Shown here piece after piece: positions 9,700 to 20,388 of a DNA stretch of 45,058 nt. A program made the position numbers and the translations under genes. The stretch lies in contig JAUCBJ010007460.1 of assembly GCA_032718475.1 (NCBI GenBank), positions 1-45,058 of the forward strand, in the 5' to 3' direction. Position 1 is the first letter of the stretch; every line of letters starts with the position of its first letter. Source of the stretch: Nemertoderma westbladi (Eukaryota; Xenacoelomorpha; Nemertodermatida; Nemertodermatidae). The notes under the pieces were generated by a model that worked only from the letters and a program-made list of their open reading frames with translations, did no database searches and was not told the origin of the DNA.

Positions 9700-10330
9700 T
9701 TCAGAATTAGTTTATGCTGGTATCAGCATTTGCCAAGTTGATGGAGGCTTGTGCAAAGTCATGTTGCCCTGCTGGGCGTTTACGGCGGACCTAGAGCTGC
9801 GGACATACATGAGCGAGGCCCTCAGCAAGGCGAATCTCAGTTCCCATTCCACCCAGTTCACCCATTCTCTGTATGACGTCTCGCGCCGTTCCACCAACTT
9901 GGAAGCGAGATGCTTCATAAACAGTGTTGTAATGGGCGATATACCTCCCAACGCTGTAAATGTGAGGGGTGTGAAAGTGGCGAGTTCGACCTACTGGATT
10001 CGTTCCTGGTATTTGTTCCGTTTCCAGTTCTCGTGGAACAGATGGCTGCGTTTGTTTGGGTGAGGGGATTGAAAACTGAGACCTTGATAAACGTCTTCTG
10101 GAATCGACTCCCCCAGAAACTGGAAAGTCCATCCGGGGTTGTTGGTCAACAGAGGTGGACACGCGGTTAAACTGCACGCCGGTAATTGGCTGCAGGTGCG
10201 GATCGATGGTGACGTTATGGGCAACTTCCATTCGGGTGGAGGCGACTGCAGTTCATTGTGCCGAATCGACGGATAACTGCCGGTGGGACAAGACAAGACA
10301 TGGTTGGTTGGCACATGGGTTAACCAGCTG
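9700..10330 (-). pseudogene. decayed retroelement C-terminal domain, copy A
   Basis: Read on the minus strand from about 10320 downward, blocks appear in alternating frames: LSCPTGSYPSIRHNEL, then VAHNVTIDPHLQPITGVQF, then a block ending FIKVSVFNPLTQTN. These are followed by NKYQERI, VELATFTPLTFTALGGISP and WELRFALLRASLMYVRSSRS. From memory, this order (CPKGG..RHNE, LQPLTGE, FDVRVFNP, VEHGSFTPLVFS, LSFSLLRSS..RGSRS) is a conserved C-terminal region of RT-bearing mobile elements in marine invertebrates. The FDVRVFNP segment looks like a PD-(D/E)XK nuclease core. At least three frame changes and a stop make it dead. A database search should name the family. Confidence 0.6.
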
Positions 10331-10477
10331 AGAGACTGATCTCAGGGAAAAAGTGAATTCATTGTGGCGATCCGGTAAAGGTTGAGAGGAAGGGTGCCAG
10401 CTGTTCTCACAATTACCGTTTCTTCCACTCACTGTCCGTTACTGACAGTACTTAATGGTTTTGGACTACAAAGAACT

Positions 10478-13400
10478 GAGTGATGGAGTTAAGGAAAAGT
10501 GGAGTGATGGAGTTAAGGATAAGTGGAGTGATGGGGCGAAGGGTGAGTGGAGTGATGGGGCAAAGGGTGAGTGGAGTGATGGGGCGAAGGGTGAGTGGAG
10601 TGATGGAGTTAAGGATAAGTGGAGTGATGGGGCGAAGGGTGAGTGGAGTGAAGGGTGAGTGGAGTGATGGGGCGAAGGGTGAGTGGAGTGATGGGGCAAA
10701 GGGTGAGTGGAGTGATGGAGTTAAGGATAAGTGGAGTGATGGGGCGAAGGGTGAGTGGAGTGATGGAGTTAAGGATAAGTGGAGTGATGGGGCGAAGGGT
10801 GAGTGGAGTGAAGGGTGAGTGGAGTGATGGGGCGAAGGGTGAGTGGAGTGATGGGGCAAAGGGTGAGTGGAGTGATGGAGTTAAGGATAAGTGGAGTGAT
10901 GGGGCGAAGGGTGAGTGGAGTGATGGAGTTAAGGATAAGTGGAGTGATGGGGCGAAGGGTGAGTGGAGTGATGGAGTTAAGGATAAGTGGAGTGATGGGG
11001 CGAAGGGTGAGTGGAGTGATGGAGTTAAGGATAAGTGGAGTGATGGGGCGAAGGGTGAGTGGAGTGAAGGGTGAGTGGAGTGATGGGGCGAAGGGTGAGT
11101 GGAGTGATGGGGCAAAGGGTGAGTGGAGTGATGGAGTTAAGGATAAGTGGAGTGATGGGGCGAAGGGTGAGTGGAGTGATGGAGTTAAGGATAAGTGGAG
11201 TGATGGGGCGAAGGGTGAGTGGAGTGAAGGGTGAGTGGAGTGATGGGGCGAAGGGTGAGTGGAGTGATGGGGCAAAGGGTGAGTGGAGTGATGGAGTTAA
11301 GGATAAGTGGAGTGATGGGGCGAAGGGTGAGTGGAGTGATGGAGTTAAGGATAAGTGGAGTGATGGGGCGAAGGGTGAGTGGAGTGAAGGGTGAGTGGAG
11401 TGATGGGGCGAAGGGTGAGTGGAGTGATGGGGCAAAGGGTGAGTGGAGTGATGGAGTTAAGGATAAGTGGAGTGATGGGGCGAAGGGTGAGTGGAGTGAA
11501 GGGTGAGTGGAGTGATGGGGCGAAGGGTGAGTGGAGTGAAGGGTGAGTGGAGTGATGGGGCGAAGGGTGAGTGGAGTGAAGGGTGAGTGGAGTGATGGGG
11601 CGAAGGGTGAGTGGAGTGATGGGGCGAAGGGTGAGTGGAGTGAAGGGTGAGTGGAGTGATGGGGCGAAGGGTGAGTGGAGTGATGGGGCGAAGGGTGAGT
11701 GGAGTGATGGAGTGAAGGGGGAGTGGAGTGAAGGGTAAGTGGAGTGATGGGGCGAAGGGTGAGTGGAGTGATGGGGCGAAGGGTGAGTGGAGTGAAGGGT
11801 GAGTGGAGTGATGGAGTTAATGATAAGTGGAGTGATGGGGCGAAGGGTGAGTGGAGTGATGGGGCGAAGGGTGAGTGGAGTGAAGGGTGAGTGGAGTGAT
11901 GGGGCGAAGGGTGAGTGGAGTGATGGGGCGAAGGGTGAGTGGAGTGATGGGGCGAAGGGTGAGTGGAGTGAAGGGTGAGTGGAGTGATGGAGTTAAGGAT
12001 AAGTGGAGTGATGGGGCGAAGGGTGAGTGGAGTGATGGGGCGAAGGGTGAGTGGAGTGATAGAGTTAAGGATAAGTGGAGTGATGGGGCGAAGGGTGAGT
12101 GGAGTGAAGGGTAAGTGGAGTGAAGGGTGAGTGGAGTGATGGAGTTAATGATAAGTGGAGTGATGGGGCGAAGGGTGAGTGGAGTGATGGGGCGAAGGGT
12201 GAGTGGAGTGAAGGGTAAGTGGAGTGAAGGGTGAGTGGAGTGATGGAGTTAATGATAAGTGGAGTGATGGGGCGAAGGGTGAGTGGAGTGATAGAGTTAA
12301 GGATAAGTGGAGTGATGGGGCAAAGGGTGAGTGGAGTGATGAGGCGAAGGGTGAGTGGAGTGAAGGGTAAGTGGAGTGAAGGGTGAGCGGAGTGATGGAG
12401 TTAATGATAAGTGGAGTGATGGGGCGAAGGGTGAGTGGAGTGATAGAGTTAAGGATAAGTGGAGTGATGGGGCAAAGGGTGAGTGGAGTGATGAGGCGAA
12501 GGGTGAGTGGAGTGAAGGGTAAGTGGAGTGAAGGGTGAGTGGAGTGATAGAGTTAAGGATAAGTGGAGTGATGAGGCGAAGGGTGAGTGGAGTGAAGGGT
12601 GAGTGGAGTGATGGAGTTAAGGATAAGTGGAGTGATGAGGCGAAGGGTGAGTGGAGTGATGGGGCGAAGGGTGAGTGGAGTGATGGGGCGAAGGGTGAGT
12701 GGAGTGAAGGGTGAGTGGAGTGATGGAGTTAAGGATAAGTGGAGTGATGAGGCGAAGGGTGAGTGGAGTCATAGAGTTAAGGATAAGTGGAGTGATGGGG
12801 CAAAGGGTGAGTGGAGTGATGAGGCGAAGGGTGAGTGGAGTGAAGGGTAAGTGGAGTGAAGGGTGAGTGGAGTGATGGAGTTAAGGATAAGTGGAGTGAT
12901 GAGGCGAAGGGTGAGTGGAGTGAAGGGTGAGTGGAGTGATGGAGTTAAGGATAAGTGGAGTGATGGGGCGAAGGGTGAGTGGAGTGAAGGGTGAGTGGAG
13001 TGAAGGGTGAGTGGAGTGATGGAGTTAAGGATAAGTGGAGTGATGAGGCGAAGGGTGAGTGGAGTGAAGGGTGAGTGGAGTGATGGAGTTAAGGATAAGT
13101 GGAGTGATGAGGCGAAGGGTGAGTGGAGTGAAGGGTGAGTGGAGTGATGGAGTTAAGGATAAGTGGAGTGATGAGGCGAAGGGTGAGTGGAGTGAAGGGT
13201 GAGTGGAGTGATGGAGTTAAGGATAAGTGGAGTGATGAGGCGAAGGGTGAGTGGAGTGATAGAGTTAAGGATAAGTGGAGTGATGGGGCAAAGGGTGAGT
13301 GGAGTGATGAGGCGAAGGGTGAGTGGAGTGAAGGGTAAGTGGAGTGAAGGGTGAGTGGAGTGATGGAGTTAAGGATAAGTGGAGTGATGAGGCGAAGGGT

Positions 13401-14702
13401 GAGTGGAGTGAAGGGTGAGTGGAGTGATGGAGTTAAGGATAAGTGGAGTGATGGGGCGAAGGGTGAGTGGAGTGAAGGGTGAGTGGAGTGAAGGGTGAGT
13501 GGAGTGATGGAGTTAAGGATAAGTGGAGTGATGAGGCGAAGGGTGAGTGGAGTGAAGGGTGAGTGGAGTGATGGAGTTAAGGATAAGTGGAGTGATGAGG
13601 CGAAGGGTGAGTGGAGTGAAGGGTGAGTGGAGTGATGGAGTTAAGGATAAGTGGAGTGATGGGGCGAAGGGTGAGTGGAGTGATGGGGCGAGGGGTGAGT
13701 GGAGTGATGGGGCGAAGGGTAAGTGGAGTGATGGGGCGAAGGCTGAGTGGAGTGAAGGATGAGTGGAGTGATGGGGCGAAGGGTGAGTGGAGTGATGGGG
13801 CGAAGGGTGAGTGGAGTGATGGGGCGAAGGCTGAGTGGAGTGAAGGATGAGTGGAGTGATGGGGCGAAGGGTGAGTGGAGTGATGGGGCGAAGGGTGAGT
13901 GGAGTGATGGGGCGAAGGGTAAGTGGAGTGATGGGGCGAAGGGTGAGTGGAGTGATGGGGCGAAGGGTGAGTGGAGTGATGGGGCGAAGGGTGAGTGGAG
14001 TGATGGGGCGAAGGGTGAGTGGAGTGATGGGGCGAAGGGTGAGTGGAGTGATGGGGCGAAGGGTGAGTGGAGTGATGGGGCGAAGGGTGAGTGGAGTGAA
14101 GGGTAAGTGGAGTGAAGGGTGAGTGGAGTGATGGAGTTAATGATAAGTGGAGTGATGGGGCGAAGGGTGAGTGGAGTGATAGAGTTAAGGATAAGTGGAG
14201 TGATGAGGCGAAGGGTGAGTGGAGTGAAGGGTGAGTGGAGTGATGGAGTTAAGGATAAGTGGAGTGATGGGGCGAAGGGTGAGTGGAGTGATGGGGCGAG
14301 GGGTGAGTGGAGTGATGGGGCGAAGGGTAAGTGGAGTGATGGGGCGAAGGCTGAGTGGAGTGAAGGATGAGTGGAGTGATGGGGCGAAGGGTGAGTGGAG
14401 TGATGGGGCGAAGGGTGAGTGGAGTGATGGGGCGAAGGGTAAGTGGAGTGATGGGGCGAAGGGTGAGTGGAGTGATGGGGCGAAGGGTGAGTGGAGTGAT
14501 GGGGCGAAGGGTGAGTGGAGTGATGGGGCGAAGGGTAAGTGGAGTGATGGGGCGAAGGGTAAGTGGAGTGATGGGGCGAAGGGTGAGTGGAGTGATGGGG
14601 CGAAGGGTGAGTGGAGTGATGGGGCGAAGGGTGAGTGGAGTGATGGGGCGAAGGGTGAGTGGAGTGATGGGGCGAAGGGTGAGTGGAGTGATGGGGCGAA
14701 GA
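10478..14702 (+). repeat. 24-bp minisatellite, 4.2 kb, with 16-bp short units
   Basis: Tandem array with core unit GTGATGGGGCGAAGGGTGAG plus TGGA (24 bp). A second 24-bp variant has GTGATGGAGTTAAGGATAAG. A 16-bp unit GTGAAGGGTGAGTGGA lacks eight internal bases. Variants are ordered: in 10655-11400 the pattern recurs at 160 bp (six 24-mers plus one 16-mer) or 256 bp, and a larger copy step of 608 bp links 13623 and 14231. The last ~900 bp is mostly homogeneous. All frames lack stops within runs of 24-mers because 24 is a multiple of 3. The resulting peptides ([16 protein letters not shown]) are by-products. Confidence 0.95.
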
Positions 14703-14823
14703 ATAATCAGGATTACCAACAACAAAGTAAGATATTCAATCCTATTTCTGCTGCGGCTCGAAAACACATTATTTTTCAACATTAGGATTAGTCAATATTA
14801 CAACTCAATATTTTAACAAAAAA

Positions 14824-15140
14824 CTTCTTCTGAATATTCCGAGCAAAATTCATGAAAATATTGGCGATGGTAACTGCGTTTTCGTGCTATCTCTTTTGTT
14901 TTAACTGGCACTGAAACAACATATGAACGTTAGAGATTTAATAGTAGCCCATATGGCTCTGGATATATCTGCCAGGTTGGAAAGTTTCATGGGAGAAAAT
15001 GTGAAAACCTATTTCCTTCGCAACCGAATGACTGACGACTGTGTTTGGGCCACTACTACTGCAGAATTCCTAGGAGCTGCTTCCCTCCTGAATACGGACT
15101 TTGAGATTTATGCGAAAGTCGGCAGAACGTTAATAATTCG
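14824..15140 (+). pseudogene. OTU-like cysteine protease domain remnant, copy A
   Basis: The plus strand encodes NIPSKIHENIGDGNC, the catalytic Asp/Cys loop of OTU deubiquitinase-type proteases. A one-base shift and a second shift follow, then VRDLIVAHMALDISARLESF, YFLRNRMTDDCVWATT and EFLGAASLLNTDFEIYAKVG. Together these give the usual OTU order up to the beta-strands before the catalytic His, which is missing. Similar OTU domains are carried by several invertebrate transposons. The frameshift just after GDGNC is shared with copy B (23385-23693), so it predates the duplication. The frame open from 14923 continues into unrelated sequence to 15309. Confidence 0.65.
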
Positions 15141-16055
15141 TTTAAGAACGTTTATAATTCAAGGTTTTAGATCGGGTACTGATTGTCAGTCATTTATTTC
15201 GTATGTAAAGCGAATGGTAGCATCAAACCATGTGGTGTTTATTGATGCAACTACATTCATTCACTACAGTACATTAATAATGTTCTGTAGGAGTTCTCTA
15301 CCCGAGTAACAACATTTATAAAAAGTTATACTAAATTAAAAATGTAGTTTACCTTGATGACGTTCAGAACATAATGAAACTGATCATAAAACCCATCTGT
15401 CTTCGGAATGTTGCATTATTGCACAACGAATTCCAAGAACCAATTATCATTTTATATTGGAGGGCAGCCCGGTTCCCATGATGTAACATATAGGTACAGT
15501 AGCTATGTACTGTACCATGTTGCGGGCGTCCCTAAGTTTCCATCCGGTTTCCATGAAACACACAATACAGTACAGTACCTGCAACAATGTTTATTTTCCT
15601 ACTGTATACATAGATGTGACGTATAATTATGTTATAGTTGTGCATCTTTCAGTTGTCACGCATCATAAAATATTATATAAAATAATTTGAAGGATTTCTT
15701 GAATTTTTAATTGCAGTTAATAATTATGTGGTTTTTAACGCAAAAGTAACCTTATGCTCACTGAAAAGAAAAAATAACATGCTGCTGAAAAGCAAATGTG
15801 AATGTAAGCTGCAATATTTCAATGATTGTTGGCTCGTGAGGGAAATTCAAAAAATAGCGTCTCTGACATAGTTGAATGCTTTTCCCCCCACGCAAATAGC
15901 TAGTAATGTAACAGCGCGGCCATTACCTACTGGCTTTGTGGCCATTAGCTAGCGGTTGCAGCCAGCTAGTAGCAGCAGCGGCTACTAGCTATCCGCGAAT
16001 GCCACTCGAAAATCAGACAGACACTGGGTGTTAGATTTAGAATGGTGCGTACTCT
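15141..16055 (+). repeat. noncoding sequence shared with copy C (42757-43667)
   Basis: From TTCAAGGTTTTAGATCGGGT (about 15158) this stretch matches 42757 onward nearly base for base, including TACAGTAC-rich parts and the GCTAGTAGCAGC tract near 15970. Short open frames in it have no recognisable product. It leads directly into the tail of an RTE-like fragment at the same point in both copies. Confidence 0.8.
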
Positions 16056-16184
<129 letters not shown>

Positions 16185-16453
16185 TCGGCATGCTGCATAG
16201 CAGCTGCATTTTTAAGAATGCTGTGCCGGCTTGTCGACAAAATTGCGCGGCCACAACTCCCTATCACCCATGACATTTGCTAGATCATCCGCATCTTCAA
16301 GGCCAGTGTCCTTTAAGATGCGTTTCAAGAAGGTCATGGGCTGTCCACCATGGTTATTCACTCCATGAGGCTGCCAAAGTACAAGATTATGCACTGGCTG
16401 GTCCTCACTGCGAAAGCAATGTCCTGCAAAGCGTTCTAGTTTTTCTAGTGTTA
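16185..16453 (-). mobile_element. RTE-like 3' fragment (copy D)
   Basis: Minus-strand match to the last ~270 bp of the RTE-like element at 32581-36363: the C-terminal coding part (EDQPVHNLVLWQPHG, GGQPMTFL, DADDLANVMGDREL, DKPAQHS) and the short 3' untranslated end with GCAGCTGCA. It is cut at about 16453, where duplicated block copy B begins. Its left border (after GGTGCGTACT) is the same as in the 43677-44005 copy, so both derive from one insertion. Confidence 0.88.
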
Positions 16454-16532
16454 AGCTCGCTCCCATAACAAAATGCCTCCCCAGATGGCTGGTCCAATGT
16501 CGGTAGTACACCCACAACAGCAACAATAACTA

Positions 16533-16886
16533 TCTTTTTATGATGTTAAGAGGGAAGTCAAGGAACAACAGAAACGTGAGCAAAGCATCATAATCCGAGG
16601 CTTACCTGTCAACAATAACGATTCAGATATAGACTCTATCAAAGCACTACTCCAGGAGGAATTTAATACATTTGACTGTGTAGAATCTATTACTTCCAGA
16701 GCACCAGCAAAAGACTCCAAACCATCAAGGTTAATAATGAAACTCATATCAATTACTGTTAAGGATGAAAGCTTGCGCTCAAAGAAATTGTTACGTAATT
16801 TCCATGCATACTCGAATGTCTACGTTGATCAGGATCTAACCAGGCTACAATCGGAGCAACTTTTCCTCAAGCGTGAGGAAAGGTGA
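16533..16886 (+). pseudogene. LINE ORF1 (RRM-like) fragment, copy B, frame still open
   Basis: 117 codons without a stop from 16533 to the TGA at 884-886 of this kilobase. The sequence runs QKREQSIIIRGLPVNNNDSD, then IDSIKALLQEEFNTFDCVES, PSRLIMKLISITVKDESLRS and SNVYVDQDLTRLQSEQL. The order of an RNP-like beta strand (IIIRGLP), a variable middle and LLRN...NVYVDQDLT fits the RRM-type nucleic-acid-binding ORF1 protein of LINEs. No start codon lies in frame upstream and no RT follows, so it is a fragment. The copy at 8510-8861 is frameshifted. Function in the living element would be RNA binding in the retrotransposition particle. Confidence 0.6.
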
Positions 16887-17070
16887 CGCTCACATATCTC
16901 GTTGCAGGCTGCTCAGGTGCTGCTCAGGTAACTACGTCAGTCCATCAGGACTGAAGTGCCGAAACTATGGTACCGCAGCTCTCAAATAGTCCAATCCAAT
17001 TAGGCCTACTCTAGAACACATCCTGTGTCTTTATGGGGTCGGTAATCAGTCTCAGTTTGCCAGTCTGCCC

Positions 17071-17345
17071 CTAGAGGGTGAAATGTATGAAAGTGATAAC
17101 CTTCGAGATTTCCATGATCTTAATCTGTTTAAGCTGAATCTTGGAATATAGGCCCATCGACATATGTATCAGATAACATGCTGGGTCTTTTTGAGCAACG
17201 TTATTCATCTGCAATTCTCTGGTCTGACGCTGACGTCTGAAAGTGAAAATCTTCACCCATTTCCGAGATTTTAATTCGTTTAAGCTGAATCTTGGCATAT
17301 ATGACATATTATACCACAGGTGTGATTTTGGTTTCACCATGTATG
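17071..17345. repeat. two diverged direct repeats of ~155 bp, copy B
   Basis: Second occurrence of the repeat pair described at 9055-9330, nearly identical to it. The minus-strand open frame differs by one residue between copies, which reflects recent duplication and is not proof of selection. Confidence 0.5.
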
Positions 17346-17679
17346 CTTCAAAGGGACTAGTCAGGGCGCATTTCCTAGGCATACTTTCCCAGGGCCAGGG
17401 CTGCCTTGCACACTTAAATGAATACTGGACCTCTAGGGAGTATAATTCTTGGGGGACATCACTGGTGTAGGAGGCAACAGGTACTACTACCCAGCATCAG
17501 GTAATAAAGTAGTAGAGTGCCTAGGCACCAGTTACTATAGTTTTTTTTATGCTGCTTAGTGCTTTTTTAAAGACAAACTACCTGTAGACAAAGGTATAAA
17601 AAGACACATAAAAGTTATAAAAAAAGAACCTCACCCACCACCATACATACTTGTTAAATGTAGTGCGCGCAGGAATTTC

Positions 17680-18320
17680 AGAATTAGTTTATGCTGGTAT
17701 CAGCATTTGCCAAGTTGATGGAGGCTTGTGCAAAGTCATGTTGTCCTGCTGGGCGTTTACGGCGGACCTAGAGCTGCGGACATACATGAGCGAGGCCCTC
17801 AGCAAGGCGAATCTCAGTTCCCATTCCACCCAGTTCACCCATTCTCTATATGACGTCTCGCGCCGTTCCACCAACTTGGAAGCGAGATGCTTCATAAACA
17901 GTGTTGTAGTGGGCGATATACCCCCCAACGCTGTAAATGTGAGGGGTGTGAAAATGGCGAGTTCGACCTACTGGATTCGTTCCTGGTATTTGTTCCGTTT
18001 CCAGTTCTCGTGGAACAGATGAGCAGTGTCAAGTTCCATAGCTACGTTTGTTTGGGTGAGGGGATTGAAAACTGAGACCTTGATAAACGTCTTCTGGAAT
18101 CGACTCCCCCAGAAACTGGAAAGTCCACCCGGGCTTGTTGGTCAACAAAGGTGGACACGCAGTTAAACTGCACGCCGGTAATTGGCTGCAGGTGCGGATC
18201 GATGGTGACGTTATGGGCAACTTCCATTCGGGTGGAGGCGACTGCAGTTCATTGTGCCGAATCGACGGATAACTGCCGGTGGGACAAGACAAGACATGGT
18301 TGGTTGGCACATGGGTTAAC
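17680..18320 (-). pseudogene. decayed retroelement C-terminal domain, copy B
   Basis: Copy of 9700-10330 with the same frame breaks. Differences include ARVDFPVSG in place of PRMDFPVSG and a ~26-bp insertion near 18020. Blocks LSCPTGSYPSIRHNEL, LQPITGVQF, VELAIFTPLTFTALGGISP and FALLRASLMYVRSSRS are recognisable. Both copies were dead before the duplication. Confidence 0.58.
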
Positions 18321-18473
18321 CAGCTGAGAGACTGATCTCAGGGAAAAAGTGGATTCATTGTGGCGATCCGGTAAAGGTTGAGAGGAAGGGTGCCAGCTGT
18401 TCTCACAATTACCGTTTCTTCCACTCACTGTCCGTTACTGACAGTACTTAATGGTTTTGGACTACAAAGAACT

Positions 18474-18608
18474 GAGTGATGGAGTTAAGGAAAAGTGGAG
18501 TGATGGAGTTAAGGATAAGTGGAGTGATGGGGCGAAGGGTGAGTGGAGTGATGGGGCGAAGGGTGAGTGGAGTGATGGAGTTAATGATAAGTGGAGTGAT
18601 GGGGCAAA
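18474..18608 (+). repeat. 24-bp minisatellite, left part of copy B array
   Basis: About 5-6 units of the same 24-bp repeat as in copy A, starting at the same flank (GGACTACAAAGAACTGAGTG). Its last 12 bases, TGATGGGGCAAA (18597-18608), are repeated at 22020-22031 on the far side of the LINE and are the target-site duplication. Confidence 0.93.
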
Positions 18609-18647
18609 CTACTACTAGGATCGGCATGCTGCATTACAGCTGCATTT

Positions 18648-20090
18648 TTAAGAATGCTGTGCCGGCTTGTCAACAAAATTGCACCGCCACAACTCCCTAT
18701 CACCCATGACATTTGCTAGATCATCCGCATCTTTAAGGCCAGTGTCCTTTAAGATGCGTCTCAAGAAAGTCATGGGCTGTCCACCATGCTTATTCACTCC
18801 ATGAGGCTGCCAAAGTACAAGATTATGCACTGGCTGGTCCTCACGGCGAAAGCAATGTCCTGCAAAGCGGAGGCGATCCTGCTCCAGCGTCAAGCCTGGG
18901 GGAACCAACGAGACACCTCCAATGCCACACAGTGCCCGGCTGGAGATGTGCGCACTGCACCTGACACAATGAACCCGGCGCAGCATTCTTGTGAATGTGC
19001 CATCCAGAGACTCGGTGTCCCCAGCAGCTAGAGCCCAGCACGGACTCCCGTAGAGGAGTACTGGAACTACTGCTGCTCTAAATAATCGGACCTCAAGTCT
19101 CCGATCAACTCTCGGCGACCTCCAAATCCTGGAAAGCCCACCCAAGGCCGTCCATGCCCCTCCCCCACGCACTCGAAGGCTCTCACCTGACTTCCGGATC
19201 CATGATCCCAGGTAACAGAAGTCGTCCAAATGCTCAAGCATACCATCCTTTGAGCTTATGCTCATCGGATCAGAGACTTGCTGAGGACTTTCAAAATTAA
19301 CTGTCAGAACCCTGGCCCCCCCGGAGCCAACAAAAAGACCAACACCAGAAGCAGCATGCTCCAACGAGCCGAGGAGCCATTGGGCTCCCTCCAATGACTC
19401 CGAGAGTACTCCTAAGTCATCAGCAAAGTCTAGATCAGTTAGGTACTTGGCAGGATTTCCTCGACTTCTGGAGCCAGTAGGTGGAGTTATCATCACCCCA
19501 TCATCATTATAATGATCTAAGGACATGCGTAGAACATAGTCAACCACAATAATGAACAAGAATGGTGCAAGTGTGTCTCCTTGGAGGACGCCCCATAACA
19601 CTTCAAATGGTTCTGTGTCACCGTCAACAGTAGACACAAATGTTGTCGAACCATCATATACTGATCTGATTGCTGCAATAATTTCATCAGGAATCCCATA
19701 CAATGAAAGTATGCCGAACATACGTGAGCGAGAGACTGAATCAAAGGCCTTGAAGAAGTCAACAAAGATAACAGCCAGATGCCTGTCTTTCTTTTTTGAT
19801 AACTCATCAATTATCCTTCTAAGTGCCAAAATGGGCTCCATGGTCCCACGACCTTTACGGAACCCATTCTGATTTCCACGGAGCAGCCTCTCAATGGGAT
19901 TCCCCGAAAAGAACCATAGAGTGTTAGGTTGCCCTTCTTGGGAACTGGCACCAATTTATTTGTTTTCATTTCTTTTGGGATTCTTGTTGTTCGGTACATG
20001 TCTACTATGATGGGATAGATGAGCTTTAAACACTCAGGTATTTTAAAGACCTCAGGGGGAACACCATCTACTCCACTGGCACGATTGGTC
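18648..20090 (-). pseudogene. RTE-like reverse transcriptase, 3' part, broken
   Basis: Read downward from 20090, the sequence continues RT interrupted by the piggyBac-like insertion (upstream codons at 21686-22019). NRASGVDGVPPEVFKI, NKLVPVPKKGNLTLYG, VIFVDFFKAFDSVSR (motif A), LQGDTLAPFLFIIVVDYVL and DLDFADDLG (FADD catalytic box) are all present. About 60 bp is missing near 19900, between GGGAT and TCCCC, relative to the 35000-35070 region. That shifts the frame, so the open frame from 19841 to 18648 (397 codons) is only the C-terminal two thirds. Many substitutions (LRVRGGGAWTALGG) make it the most diverged copy here. Confidence 0.88.
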
Positions 20091-20094
20091 TTAA
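20091..20094 (+). other. TTAA target duplication, left
   Basis: TTAA directly before CCCTTTCCGG; its partner is at 21682-21685 directly after CCGGAAAGGG. Removing one copy plus 20095-21681 joins the RTE-like sequence (GGTC-TTAA-TGCTC), matching AGCATTAAGACC in the intact copy. Confidence 0.93.
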
Positions 20095-20388
20095 CCCTTT
20101 CCGGACCATGACCTACATGGTAGGTCATCGTTCTACTGCTCCATGACCTACATGGTAGGCCACACCCGTACATTGGTCCCCAGGCACGCTTATAAAGTTG
20201 GAACACTTGCAGGTATGTTTTGATAGGCTATTGGAGCAGTTAGAAAAATAATTTTGCTTTGGCTGGGCGGGAAATTTAAAAATTTCCAAGTAAAGAATTA
20301 TAACAATATAATGTTGTACAGTACTAAGCAGTACACTGATTTCATATATCTGTATATACAGATATAGGTGACTACAGTACAACATATA

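Larger units (their letters stand above)
8432..15150 (+). repeat. duplicated block, copy A
   Basis: From GCTCGCTCCCATGACAAAAT at about 8431 the sequence matches 16452 onward base for base apart from small indels and substitutions. This runs through the ORF1 remnant, the minus-strand domain remnant, the start of the minisatellite (about 10478 versus 18474) and the OTU remnant (14703-15140 versus 23260-23693). Both copies have the same orientation. They differ mainly in minisatellite length and in insertions present only in copy B. Confidence 0.88.

Noticed and set aside
9602-10063. 153-codon plus-strand ORF, partly kept in copy B
   Set aside because: Lies opposite the recognisable minus-strand domain blocks; conservation reflects recent duplication.
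10478-14702. CRISPR-like regular repeat
   Set aside because: Units are contiguous with no unique spacers, and the context is a eukaryotic transposon-rich region.
10452-14816. Many long open frames on both strands (67-184 codons)
   Set aside because: They follow from a 24-bp repeat with no stop codon and have no unique sequence; none starts or ends with non-repeat protein-like sequence except by run-through.
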